From assembly GCA_949316235.1 (NCBI GenBank), contig OX438757.1, forward strand, positions 19,244,005 through 19,308,004: DNA of 64,000 nucleotides. Reading direction: 5' to 3'. Source of the DNA: Oegoconia quadripuncta (Eukaryota > Arthropoda > Insecta > Lepidoptera > Autostichidae). Below the pieces are notes generated by a model, which saw nothing but the letters and a program-made list of their open reading frames with translations, made no database searches and was not told the origin of the DNA. This document shows, one piece after another, positions 19,793 to 28,984 of this stretch (its first letter is position 1; each line of letters starts with the position of its first letter). Both the position numbers and the translations under genes were made by a program.

Positions 19793-20779
19793 TTAACTAA
19801 TAATACCATTTTCTTTTAACTCTTCAATTATAGAGATTATTTCATTATTCACACCAGTATTACCCGCATCACGTGAAGCCCATAATAATTTTAGTCGATA
19901 TACTAATTCATTAGGATCATCCCAATAAACATAATCCACATCTTTTTTCCACTTTTTTATAGTTGGTAGACCCGCCCCTTGAATATTCAAGTTTTCATTA
20001 CTTGAGGCGTCATAAGTTTTAGAAAATTTGAACAGTGGTTTTATTATTTGTGTATATTTTACACCTTTATTACTTTTTATAGGTTTAGAAACATCATAAT
20101 CTCGGTGATGAACATTTGTATCTATCAACATTGTTTTATAATTTATTTTGTCCTCTTCAGTGATCGTGTTAATGTTAGGAGATTTTTTAAATAATAATTC
20201 CATTAAACCGTCTGTTTTCATGTAAGTACGTTCACCAACAACAAGACTATGATCATAAATATTTACCCTTGAAGTTCCCATAAAAAGTTTACCTCTTTCT
20301 CTTCTTACACCAAACGGTATATTTTCGATCGTTTCGGTAGACATTGACCAAGAATTTCCAGGACTAACATTATTAGGTGTTCTAAAAGATGATCCACTTG
20401 TATTATATTTATCATCATCCTCGGACTCTGTTGTTTCAACTGCTATATCATTTGTACTGACGTTATCATCAGTTTCTTCGACGTAATCACTTAGTTCATC
20501 ATCGTGTGAATCACCAGAGCTTAGTTTAAATTTTTTAATGGTACCTGTGTGCTTAAATTTTTTTATATTTTTTTTACCGTTTGATGCAGTGTTTATATTA
20601 GGAATGTTATTTGGCACATCTTTGATAGCTATGCGGCTGAGTGGTTCTGTTATAGGTTTTAGTACAGACTCCATAACAATATCATTGTTTGTTTTAATAT
20701 CGCGCATCTTTTTAAGTTTCTTTTTAACACACTCAGCAGATTTAATTATTTCTCTTTTTAGCTGTTGTTCGTTATCCAT
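19793..20779 (-). CDS. DUF8207-like conserved Polinton protein
   Basis: 328 residues. The N-terminal 150 are low complexity: basic, then acidic Ser-rich (SGDSHDDELSDY, ESEDDDKYN). The C-terminal half is a conserved domain that recurs in insect Maverick elements: IPFGVRRERGKLFMG, a YDHSLVVG strand, KSILI-like NYKTMLIDTNVHH, then VDYVYWDDPNELVYRLKLLWASRDAGN and NEIISIIEELKENGII at the extreme C-terminus. I recognise this as the DUF8207 type; no function is established to my knowledge. It lies between packaging ATPase and the fibre-like gene, suggesting a structural or assembly role. Confidence 0.8.
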   Translation of the reverse strand: MDNEQQLKREIIKSAECVKKKLKKMRDIKTNNDIVMESVLKPITEPLSRIAIKDVPNNIPNINTASNGKKNIKKFKHTGTIKKFKLSSGDSHDDELSDYVEETDDNVSTNDIAVETTESEDDDKYNTSGSSFRTPNNVSPGNSWSMSTETIENIPFGVRRERGKLFMGTSRVNIYDHSLVVGERTYMKTDGLMELLFKKSPNINTITEEDKINYKTMLIDTNVHHRDYDVSKPIKSNKGVKYTQIIKPLFKFSKTYDASSNENLNIQGAGLPTIKKWKKDVDYVYWDDPNELVYRLKLLWASRDAGNTGVNNEIISIIEELKENGIIS

Positions 20780-20849
20780 GTTTGTACCTTATGGTGATAT
20801 AAATAATAATGAAGTGAAAATTGAAGTACCTGTGGGTCTTATTACATCG

Positions 20850-21536
20850 TTAATCTAATATTACAAATGTGTCGAACTTCATTCTATAGCATCCTTTGTT
20901 TTTTTCACAATCTTTGTCTATGACTAAATAACTGTAACGCATATTCCATATATTTGCACACATGTCTCGAAACTGCTTCCAACTCATATCTGTATTAACA
21001 TGTTCATCATAAACATGGCGTAAGTTGATATCATCCTGCTTAAAAAGAATGATAAGGTTTGCATTATCACGTATTAATTGTTTGGGAATTTTACTATATG
21101 TCTGATTTAAATAAAAACAATCGATATTCTTATGTCTACCCATTGCAAAGTAGTTTCGAATATTATTCTGATTTTCACCAGCAACATCATCAAAAATCAT
21201 CACCGAATCAGGAGCTGCATTTTCAGGATTAAGGACTTCCTCGTTTTCCCGATATTTTGTAAAAGATACGCTTGGGACTTTTTGAAACACTTTTTCTAAA
21301 AAAATGTACTTCGGTTGAAACAAAGTTTTAGAGTATAGGTATACATGTCGATAACGTAATCCATTTTCATGTAAAAGCAGACCAATCATTAAGTTTGTTT
21401 TGCCACAGTTAGAAGGACCAGAAATAATACACCGTATCGTATCCGGTAAGAGGCTTCCATGTCGAGGATTCTTCTTAACGGTATCAGAATAAATTTTCTC
21501 TACATTCAGGGATCTGGACTGTTTAATAAATTTCAT
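20850..21536 (-). CDS. ATP: Genome-packaging ATPase (FtsK/HerA, A32-like)
   Basis: 228 residues. Walker A GPSNCGKTNL (from about residue 40), Walker B SVMIFDDVAGE (about 111-121), then the conserved FYLNQTYSKIPKQLIRDNANLIILFKQDD segment (sensor/arginine-finger region) characteristic of poxvirus A32-type packaging ATPases and Polinton ATPases. It would pump DNA into preformed capsids. First gene of the minus-strand cluster, preceded by a clear TATA/initiator pair. Ends 70 bases before the next gene. Intact. Confidence 0.95.
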   Translation of the reverse strand: MKFIKQSRSLNVEKIYSDTVKKNPRHGSLLPDTIRCIISGPSNCGKTNLMIGLLLHENGLRYRHVYLYSKTLFQPKYIFLEKVFQKVPSVSFTKYRENEEVLNPENAAPDSVMIFDDVAGENQNNIRNYFAMGRHKNIDCFYLNQTYSKIPKQLIRDNANLIILFKQDDINLRHVYDEHVNTDMSWKQFRDMCANIWNMRYSYLVIDKDCEKNKGCYRMKFDTFVILD

Positions 21537-21563
21537 ATCTATTTACTGATCATAACTTATTTG

Positions 21564-21601
21564 CTGAATGGAGAAATCACATCCCGCAATTAGTTTATAT
21601 A
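21564..21601 (-). promoter_or_regulatory. TATA and initiator upstream of the packaging ATPase
   Basis: On the minus strand TATATAAA (21601-21594) is followed about 30 bases later by CCATTCAG (21571-21564), a good arthropod initiator. The ATG follows at 21536. This is the best promoter candidate for the whole minus-strand gene cluster. Confidence 0.6.
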
Positions 21602-21758
21602 GTTTGAACGACAGCGTTGAAACAAACCAGTCAGCTGATTTGAATATAGAAAACTACAGGCGCTCTGTAATTAAATTAAGTCTATTCATTCGTGGTTAAC
21701 ACTACGTTGGATTACGTATATTTGAAATATCTCTAATCACAAATAAATGGTGGCATAT

Positions 21759-21843
21759 ATTATTGGGCAGGCTGACACACCTTAGCGAGGACGAGACATC
21801 GTCCGAACTACAGGTGGGACAGCGTGCCCAATAATACCCTACT
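21759..21843 (-). repeat. Polinton right terminal inverted repeat, palindromic
   Basis: Reverse complement of 4640-4723 with about five differences. Carries the same internal hairpin (ATTATTGGGCA arms). Confidence 0.92.
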
Positions 21844-21849
21844 CAAAGT
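21844..21849. repeat. Polinton target-site duplication, right copy (CAAAGT)
   Basis: Identical to 4634-4639. Confidence 0.8.
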
Positions 21850-22544
21850 CAAAAAATATTTATTTCGTAGGATAAAGATTATCACTTGAAACGTCACATT
21901 TTTTATCTTATTATTAAAATTATTGACATTATTGCTCATTCGCAAAGCAGATTCCCCAGAGAAGAACGAGCAAGAAACTCAAGGGTTGCTCTTTTAAATA
22001 AGTTTGAGTTACAATTATATTATATTGTATAATTAGGCTGAATATCGCCGAGCGGTCTATGCCCATGCTTGCTTATCATCCAGATAGAAATTTTATAATA
22101 GCCTTTGGTAAATAATGTCTGTTTTATGATAGTTTTGAATTTATTTAAAGGTAAATTTTGAATGCCCACTGGAACCTTATTATAAAAGCGCATACATTGC
22201 CCCTTAAATGACTTAGTGACTTTGTGTAAACGGCTGGCATGAACAGCAAGTTTATTTTTATTATCTGGTATTAACTTCTTAAACGATTCTATATTTTTTC
22301 TTACATACATTAAGTTTTCGTAAATATATTGCAATGCTAATGTGAATATATTAATTTCTTTAAATTTATTCCTAAGATACACTCTGGGGCCCAGTTTGTA
22401 AATCGCGCGAACCGCTCGTTTCTGCAGAACAAAGATACAATTTACGTCCGCGGCATTTCCCCACAACAGAATGCCGTAGGTCAGTATACTATGAAAATAA
22501 CTGAAATAGACCAGCCTCGCGGTATCCACATCGATTAAGAACAA
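21850..22544 (-). pseudogene. LINE 3' end: reverse transcriptase C-terminus and 3' UTR
   Basis: The ORF 22020-22544 encodes the C-terminal tail of a CR1/jockey-like non-LTR reverse transcriptase. The hallmark is VYFSYFHSILTYGILLWG, followed by LQKRAVRAIYKL, a Lys-rich region and FKTIIKQTLFTKGYYKI. The RT core is missing. The 3' UTR (SSLVLLWGI-like ACGAGCAAGAAACTC region, 21950-21985, and TTTCGTAGGATAAA) matches other copies at 53200 and 33760. The Polinton sits in this LINE's tail. Confidence 0.8.
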
Positions 22545-22892
22545 TAGAAAAGAAGAAGAGAAAGAATGAAGATTTCAAAGATAAATATTTTTGAAACTAC
22601 TTAACCATATTCCATCAAACATGACTATGAACGCATCGCGAAGTTTAACCGTAAGAATAAATAATGTAAAATTTAGAAAACTGTCAAAATATGATTTCAT
22701 TGACTTATTTACACCAAAAAACAGTGTTTACAGCTTAATAAAGTGTCTTCGAAACGGACGAAACTGTTACAACTTTATAATTTTAAAAACTACGTGCCTA
22801 ATAGTATTTATAAATATCCCAAGCTAAATCACTATGAAAAAGTGTCGCACTACATAACATTGTAACAGCGTTGACGAATTGAAAATATTTTT
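22545..22892. repeat. Non-coding, includes dispersed repeat X (minus orientation)
   Basis: About 22785-22884 matches, in reverse, segments at 48670-48775 and 49068-49185 (shared core CACGTAGTTTTTAAAAT and GCTGTTACAATGTTATG). All three copies touch SINE A copies. Nothing else recognised. Confidence 0.55.
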
Positions 22893-23095
22893 TTTTATGC
22901 ACAACGGGTTAGCACTTGACCTCAATCACAATCAAGTGATGGTGAGGCCGAAGGTGGAAGCGTACTAAGCCAGAAACCCCATCTTATTTAGGGAACTGGT
23001 TGTCTAGGGAATGCTGCCAGGCGGACATTTAAAATGCTCTACCACCAACCAAACCGAGTACTTAAACATGTACCCCACTGAGGATCAACTTACAA
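22893..23095 (-). repeat. SINE family A copy with internal deletion
   Basis: Tail ATGCACAACGGGTTAGCACTTG then body; the segment between AACTGGTTGTC and GCCAGGCGGACATTT has lost about 60 bases. The head stops near ACTGAGGATCAA. Confidence 0.8.
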
Positions 23096-23410
23096 ATCCA
23101 TCAAAAACAACACCCGTCGTTTTTCGTCGGGAGTTCAAAATGCGTCACAACAAATGACATTTGTTTCGTATCTAAACATTATATAACGTCCATCATCTAT
23201 TGGTAAAATGACCCTTTCTCAGGGGACTGCAAAGACCAGAGAAACAGAAAAAAAAAACGAAGGGTGCACTCACACAGACGCAACACGTAGACCGGCTACA
23301 CATGGATGAGCAAAAAAATAAACATCAAGTAAAATTTATTACCAATTGTGAACTTTGCTGCAGCAATTTGTCTCTTACACAAAGGGCTGTAGACCGAAAT
23401 TTGAATGAAC
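23096..23410. other. Non-coding spacer left of the Sola-like transposon
   Basis: No gene or recognised repeat seen. It ends at the CATA target duplication. Confidence 0.5.
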
Positions 23411-23414
23411 CATA
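23411..23414. repeat. 4-bp target-site duplication CATA (left)
   Basis: CATA precedes CTGCCGTCC here and follows GGACGGCAG at 28641-28644. Confidence 0.75.
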
Positions 23415-24010
23415 CTGCCGTCCTAAGAAAGAGTACAGTATGTCGTGATTTTGGCATAATCGAGTTAGTTACACAGAAATGATCGCTGAAAAATGACGCA
23501 TCTTTCTGTCTAGGTTTCGTTTCTGTATCATTTTTTCCCGCGATTTTGCATGTAAATAGAATGCAGTATGTCTAAATAGCATGTCAAGAGTTCCTAAGAA
23601 ATAGAACAGTAAGTGGTCAGGTTTTAGTTAACATACTGTATTGTTTACTAGGAACATCATATAACTAACAAATAGTGCAGTAAGTATATTACATACCTTA
23701 CTTTATAATAGCTTCATGAATAAATTTATACTTGATGAGTCCTAAGAAAGAGTAAGGCATGTTACCTTACTGCTGATTTAATTACTATAGGTCACTCCTT
23801 CGTAGTTTAAGAAGACTAAGCAAAAGCACAGTATGTCTACCTTACTGTATTATCGCTTAGCACATTTGGATCCCATTAAAATAGTTTTACTAAGATAAAG
23901 TACAATATAAATTCCATACTGCATTATTGTGTAGTATACTTTACTACCATTTCAATGTCAGCATTAAAAAATAATACAGCATGGTTCCATACTGCACTTT
24001 TTGTTAGTAA
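23415..24010. repeat. Left TIR and subterminal repeat array
   Basis: Motif CCTAAGAAANAG(T)A(C)AGTA occurs at 23421, 23593 and 23740. Inverted or partial forms (CATACTGYATTRTT) occur near 23633, 23842, 23924 and 23990. Such clusters are usually transposase-binding sites. Confidence 0.6.
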
Positions 24011-24099
24011 AGAAAACTTATTTCATTGAAGTGAAGCCAGTCGAAAGAAAAGTATGGATGAATCATGCTGTACTTTTCACTAGCAGAAAGGTACTTTTT

Positions 24100-24954
24100 C
24101 GGCGGCGGGGGGGCGCGTACATTACAGTTTGAGTTGAGTGAGTGAATTTGACAGTCCACGGTCCGCCGAGGTAAGGAGCAGTCGCGGTTGCGGCGTGCCA
24201 CGTGGCGGGTCTGCCATAATATTCCCGCGCAAGTAATCTACCTTACGGTAAGTAATATTTTAACTTACTTAGAATTCTATACTATATTCAATGATTTGGA
24301 TAAATAGAAACAATACTTTGCATTACCCACAGGCATAACCTCACAAGTTGCGAGTCTTAACAGTCATGTAATTTGTTAGTTTATACGTAGGAAACCACCA
24401 TAATTTGGTAACAATCAATCAATTTTTTTTAACTAAATAATTTTATATCTAAACCAGCCTATGTCCGCGACTTCGTCCGCGTGGACATAGTTTTAAAGAC
24501 AGTTTAGGGTTAACTATGGCCCGCAAATTCGACTATTTTAAATGACCTCCTTAAGTAGGAGAGGTCAAGCTGTACCTCTGGTTCTGGTTCGTTTGAGTAG
24601 CAAACTTATAAGATGGCGCACACAGAACGCGGGCGCGGGTCGTGCGAGGGTCGGGTTGGGTGTAGGTATGGTGCGTTGCATACTTAACATGTATTTATAT
24701 GGAAGACTTCACACATTGTCTTTGTGAAATGGTCTATATACATAATTAGACATTATTCAACTCGACCGGACCCGCGCACGACCTGCGTCCGCGTTCTGTG
24801 TGAAATGTGAATTTGAGATGTTTCAGATTTTGCATCCATAATTTATTAAATTGATATTTATCATACTGTAAATTATGTATCACAATGTATAGAATTCTAG
24901 TGTTATTTATTTGATTACTAATATTTCTATATTCTTTCTGATTTTATTTTTCAG
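24100..24954 (+). other. GC-rich 5' leader exon and intron of the transposase gene
   Basis: GC-rich, mainly non-coding exon about 24100-24248, donor CG/GTAAGT at 24249. Acceptor TTATTTTTCAG ends at 24954, six bases before the ATG. The intron holds a hairpin repeat (24619-24802). Confidence 0.55.
24619..24802. repeat. GC-rich inverted repeat in transposase intron (MITE-like)
   Basis: CACACAGAACGCGGGCGCGG at 24619 onward is mirrored by CGCGTTCTGTGTG ending 24802; about 35 bases per arm with a few mismatches. Probably a small hairpin transposon or a captured fold-back. Confidence 0.55.
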
Positions 24955-24960
24955 ATCAAA

Positions 24961-27894
24961 ATGAAACGCATACCTAAAAGGGGTGAACATCTCGTAAACC
25001 TGGCTTTGACATATGACACAGACCCAAGCAATAATGATAATGTGTCGTACCAAAAACATTCACATCTTCCGCTTCTCGAAACTAAGACTCGTGACGTACC
25101 GAAAGTAACAATAGAAAATTGGGATAGTTTGTATCTAGATTACAATGATTATCCAATTATTTTACAAAGTCAATACGCGAATTCTTCAACATATATTTAT
25201 TGTTATGATTATGACAAATTAAAAAAAAATATTCAGCCCAGTCAAGAATTCAAACAACAATGTCTAGACTTAAATTGCTACGAAAAGATGCCATATTCTG
25301 TATCAAGCTTACCACATAATGAAGCTACTTTTGGAGACTCCGATGATTCCGTAAAAGACAAAGACTACATACCTTCAAGTACATCATCAACGTCATCGCA
25401 ATCATCCATAACATGTGATAGTTTAAAGAAATACAGAAAAGTGTCCACAAAACCTACATTGAGTAAGACACAGATCGAGTTTTCTACAAAGATTACTGAG
25501 CAAACTATTCCCTATGAAAGACCGAATGATAAACTTTCCATTTTTTGTGACATACAACAAGCCACTCCATTGACGCCTTTTCGCCACGTTGTAACTCCAA
25601 ACCCTGCTATTAAAGAAAAATCAATTACCGTTCTTTCTAAAGCACTGAAATCCACTAAATTATCATCGTCTCCACAATCTGTAACTCCAGGTAAAAAGAC
25701 CAATGAATATCCAGTCATTTCGAGCTCTCCTCTGAAAATTGTTACACCAGACATGTCTACAATTGAAAATCTAATTATTTTACCTGCTGATGCATTACAA
25801 GTCCCAGCGACATCAACGTCTCTGCACACTATGACACCGGACTTATCACCCACCAACGGAGAAATGCTCATCGTTCAAGTAGACGTTCATCAACCCGCTC
25901 TGAGTTCTCGGCCTCTGCACGCTGTAACGCCAGACTCCACCACAAAAGAAAAACCAATTACCTTTCCTCCTGATGCACTGCAAGCCACGTCCTCCTCGCC
26001 GTGTATACAGCAAGCAATAATTTCCGACTCACCTCCCAAAAGTAATTCAGTTATTGATGTACAAAATATTTCTATATTGAATGATCAACTTATTTCAGAA
26101 GCTTTAGAAACTAATAATCCACCGTTTCAAAATATTGAAGAAGGTAAAGGACTAACCAAAAAAGGCACATCCAGAAAACGTAGGAAGTTTGAAGATAGCG
26201 TAAAAGAGAGAAAAAGAAAGAAAGCAAACGATCGTAGTGAAAAATGTGGTGTTAAGAGTCCATGTAAAAGCAATTGTCCTAAGAAGTGTAAAGAAAACTT
26301 TGACACAGATGAGATATTGAAAATAAATAATGATTTTAATAGTCTAGATTGGGAATCACAAGGCGTAATGGTCAAAAGCCTTGTATTGAGAAATAAGGTA
26401 CAAATCAGGAAAAAACAAAAAGATACATATCAGAGGAATAAATCTTACAAATATTACTTTAATAAAAATGACGGTTTAAGAAAAGAAGTCTGCAAAACAT
26501 TTTTTTTATCCACGTTAGGATTTAACAAAAAAAATGATACCAGGATTCTACGTATTCTGGAGAAAGACATTGGGAACCAAAAGGATAACAGGGGAAAACA
26601 CAATAAGCATATTAAAAAAATTGATGACGACTTAGTCAGAAAACATGTACTGAGTTATAGCCCGGCCATTTCGCACTACCGAAGAAGTCATGCTCCTAAT
26701 AAGCTCTATTTACCAAGTGATGTAAGCTTGAAACAAATTCTAAATGATTGGACACAAAAAAATCCTAACATGGAAATTTCATACGAGTATTTAAGAAAAA
26801 TTATAAAAAAAGATATGAACATATCGTTTGCTCAATTGGGAAACGAGGAGTGTGAAGTCTGCTCTTCATTTAACTTGCACGTTAAAGAGCATATTACAGA
26901 AGAACAAGGAAATTGTGAAATTTGCAAAAACTTTGAAGAACATAAGAAACGGTATAGAGACAGCAGACGAGAATATAAAAATGATGTTAAGAGACATGAA
27001 GAGCCCTCTTCATTAGGCACCTACTTTTCCGTGGATTTACAAAAGGTGGTTATGTTACCTCGTATAGATATGTATAAATGCGCGATATTTTGTCATCGAA
27101 TCATAGCATTCAATGAGTCATTTGTACCTCTAGGCTCTAAGTCAGGACAAAATACTTTCGCGGCTGTATGGTATGAGGCGATAGCCGGAAGAAGACAAGA
27201 GGACATTATATCCGCTTTCCGGGCATTTTTATTGAATCATCGTGATGATGCTCATATTGTGCTCTGGGCCGATAACTGCTCAGCACAAAATAAAAATTGG
27301 GCTTTGATGACCTTCTTGGTACAAATAATCAATAGCAGCCTAATATCTGCTCAAACAATTATAATGAAATATTTAGAACCGGGGCATACGTTTATGTCTG
27401 CCGACAGTTTTCACCATATGGTGGAAATGTCCCTCCAGAAAAAGAAAAAAGTTTTTGATTTCGACGATTTCGTTGAGTGCGTCAAAGTTTGCAATAAAAA
27501 TAATATGACCAAACCCATGGAAATTCAAGATTTTTATTTATATGAAGACAAATCATCTCAACATAAGCTGAGAAATTCAACCCCTCGGATATATTTAAAG
27601 GATGTTTGTGAAATTAAAGCATTAAGAGGAGATTTCAATTTATACTGCAAAACTAAATTCACTGATGAAACATACCAAACCCTAAACTTCTTAAAACAAA
27701 CATTTTTGAAAAATAAAATTATTCCGGAACCAGCACAACGAACATCTCCCAGAGGCATATGCTCAAGTAGAAAGTCAGAAATTTTGGCGAAACTATGTCC
27801 TCTTATGCCACCCAACCGTCGATTTTTTTGGCAAAACTTATTTATTAATGACGCAGCTCCGAATTTAGCTATCCATGATGATGACTGCAACTAA
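24961..27894 (+). CDS. Transposase-like protein of the Sola-like element (977 aa)
   Basis: N-terminal third is Ser/Thr/Pro-rich and has about four loose repeats around VTPD...DALQ...SSxPLHxVTPD (residues about 205-345). A basic nuclear-signal-like block follows (SRKRRKF, KERKRKKAND), then a Cys-rich motif (CKSNCPKKCKENF). The middle has RGKHNKH, VLSYSPAISHYRR, YLPSDVS and YEYLRKI; then CEVC...CEIC, a zinc-binding pair. The catalytic-looking RNase-H-like part carries SVDLQKV (Asp692), LWADNCSAQNKNW (Asp771) and LEPGHTFMSADSFHHM (Glu806, His809, Asp815, His818). This order is typical of the insect DUF7869-type transposases. It would cut and paste the element. No stop or frameshift. I am fairly sure it is a transposase, less sure of the superfamily. 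Confidence 0.8.
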   Translation: MKRIPKRGEHLVNLALTYDTDPSNNDNVSYQKHSHLPLLETKTRDVPKVTIENWDSLYLDYNDYPIILQSQYANSSTYIYCYDYDKLKKNIQPSQEFKQQCLDLNCYEKMPYSVSSLPHNEATFGDSDDSVKDKDYIPSSTSSTSSQSSITCDSLKKYRKVSTKPTLSKTQIEFSTKITEQTIPYERPNDKLSIFCDIQQATPLTPFRHVVTPNPAIKEKSITVLSKALKSTKLSSSPQSVTPGKKTNEYPVISSSPLKIVTPDMSTIENLIILPADALQVPATSTSLHTMTPDLSPTNGEMLIVQVDVHQPALSSRPLHAVTPDSTTKEKPITFPPDALQATSSSPCIQQAIISDSPPKSNSVIDVQNISILNDQLISEALETNNPPFQNIEEGKGLTKKGTSRKRRKFEDSVKERKRKKANDRSEKCGVKSPCKSNCPKKCKENFDTDEILKINNDFNSLDWESQGVMVKSLVLRNKVQIRKKQKDTYQRNKSYKYYFNKNDGLRKEVCKTFFLSTLGFNKKNDTRILRILEKDIGNQKDNRGKHNKHIKKIDDDLVRKHVLSYSPAISHYRRSHAPNKLYLPSDVSLKQILNDWTQKNPNMEISYEYLRKIIKKDMNISFAQLGNEECEVCSSFNLHVKEHITEEQGNCEICKNFEEHKKRYRDSRREYKNDVKRHEEPSSLGTYFSVDLQKVVMLPRIDMYKCAIFCHRIIAFNESFVPLGSKSGQNTFAAVWYEAIAGRRQEDIISAFRAFLLNHRDDAHIVLWADNCSAQNKNWALMTFLVQIINSSLISAQTIIMKYLEPGHTFMSADSFHHMVEMSLQKKKKVFDFDDFVECVKVCNKNNMTKPMEIQDFYLYEDKSSQHKLRNSTPRIYLKDVCEIKALRGDFNLYCKTKFTDETYQTLNFLKQTFLKNKIIPEPAQRTSPRGICSSRKSEILAKLCPLMPPNRRFFWQNLFINDAAPNLAIHDDDCN

Positions 27895-28640
27895 GAGATA
27901 CGAGAATGCTTAGCAATGATTTTATACTTTTTTTGTGTTTTTTTTCTATTTAATTGTAAAATGATCGTTCTACTTTTCTGTAAGACTGATTACAGACTGT
28001 TAGAAGTTACCACTGTCACTATGACACTAATCTATAAGTATTAAAATTATTATTGTTTAAATGTTATTATAAATAACCTCATTGCCTTAAAATGTTAACT
28101 AATGAGACTGAATTAGTAATTATTATTACATAGGACAAGTCAGTTCGTTCATGTAACATGTTCACTTAAGTGCCATAATTATTTTAATTACGATTAGAGT
28201 AGGTACAAACTGAAATAAATAGTTGATTTAAAATATTTTGTGTTATTTTAGTATAATAATAGAATTTCTCCTACATTATTTCTGAGTAAAGTTAAAGTAC
28301 TGAATTGAAAGCCATATTACATATTTCTAATAATTACTACTTAATAGTACAGTATGTAAGGTATATACTGTACTTTTTCTTAGGATCTCAATAGAAATTG
28401 AATAGCCTAACCTTTACTAAAAATACAATTTCTTATTTTTTGCACGGTTTAGATAAATATTTTAAATGTATACACATATGAGGCTAGGCAACAATTTGTT
28501 AGCTATTTAATAAAATAATTATCAATTTTATAAAACTACAGACTTTCACACAGTCGGCAAAAATATCCAGCGCAACTTTAGGCGGGCTTATCTCAAAATC
28601 GGTTTTGGGTAACTTACTGTACTCTTTCTTAGGACGGCAG
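27895..28640. repeat. 3' UTR, right subterminal repeats and TIR of the Sola-like element
   Basis: AT-rich. An inverted pair AGTACAGTATG ... ACTGTACTTTTTCTTAGGA lies at about 28346-28386; the terminal copy ACTGTACTCTTTCTTAGGAC ends at 28640. Confidence 0.6.
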
Positions 28641-28787
28641 CATAGGTACCAACCGCTGATAAAAGATCAGCTGTTTAGGTGTTTTGGTAGTCCGTGGACC
28701 ACGTTGGTTTTAGTAAACCAACAAATGTTGATAGCGGAGATAACTTTGGTGCTGAGATTTAAGAAAGTTTAGAAAATGCTTACCCTC

Positions 28788-28943
28788 TTATTCATAAAAA
28801 ATTACAAACGCTCTATAAGCCTGTTTTAGTTAAAGTATGTTTTGTCACTTTCTTTCATTACAGCATTTCCTTATGAATGACAGAGACAAAACACAATATA
28901 GCTAAAACAGGTTTATAAAGCGTTTGTAAATTTTTATGAATAA
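28788..28943. mobile_element. Hairpin MITE, 156 bp
   Basis: TTATTCATAAAAAATTACAA at the left mirrors TTGTAAATTTTTATGAATAA at the right; arms extend through CCTGTTTTAG / CTAAAACAGG to about 55 bases with mismatches. Confidence 0.7.
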
Positions 28944-28984
28944 AACGGTTAGTATTTTAGATAAGAAGTTTTTGTACAGTCTAT

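Larger units (their letters stand above)
4640..21843. mobile_element. Polinton/Maverick (adintovirus-like) element, apparently intact
   Basis: A 17.2 kb self-synthesising DNA transposon/endogenous virus. Seen directly: 84-85 bp terminal inverted repeats starting AGTAGGGTATTATTGGGC, AG...CT termini, a 6-bp target duplication, and the full Polinton gene kit: protein-primed family B polymerase, RVE integrase with chromodomain, A32/FtsK-type packaging ATPase, adenain-like protease, and major and minor jelly-roll-type capsid proteins. All core reading frames are open with no internal stops, which suggests a recent insertion. The element is strongly AT-rich apart from its ends and the island around 6.9-7.2 kb. 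It has two + strand genes plus an accessory gene, with the remaining ten reading frames on the - strand converging on the + genes near 14.2-14.5 kb. This resembles adintoviruses, so it could be an integrated virus rather than a strict transposon. Confidence 0.95.
23415..28640. mobile_element. Autonomous DNA transposon, Sola-like candidate
   Basis: A 5226-bp element with perfect 26-bp terminal inverted repeats (CTGCCGTCCTAAGAAAGAGT then ACAGTA) and a 4-bp duplication CATA. One intact transposase-like gene is present. Subterminal repeats resembling the TIR core (CCTAAGAAA.AGTACAGTATG) occur several times within about 600 bp of the left end and 300 bp of the right end. A 4-bp duplication plus this protein type suggests the Sola group; other 4-bp superfamilies (piggyBac is excluded by TTAA, Ginger possible) remain. 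Confidence 0.8.

Noticed and set aside
9471..21536. Bacterial or free viral contamination
   Set aside because: ATGA overlaps look prokaryotic, but introns, TATA boxes, flanking target duplication and insertion into a LINE tail show integration in an insect chromosome.
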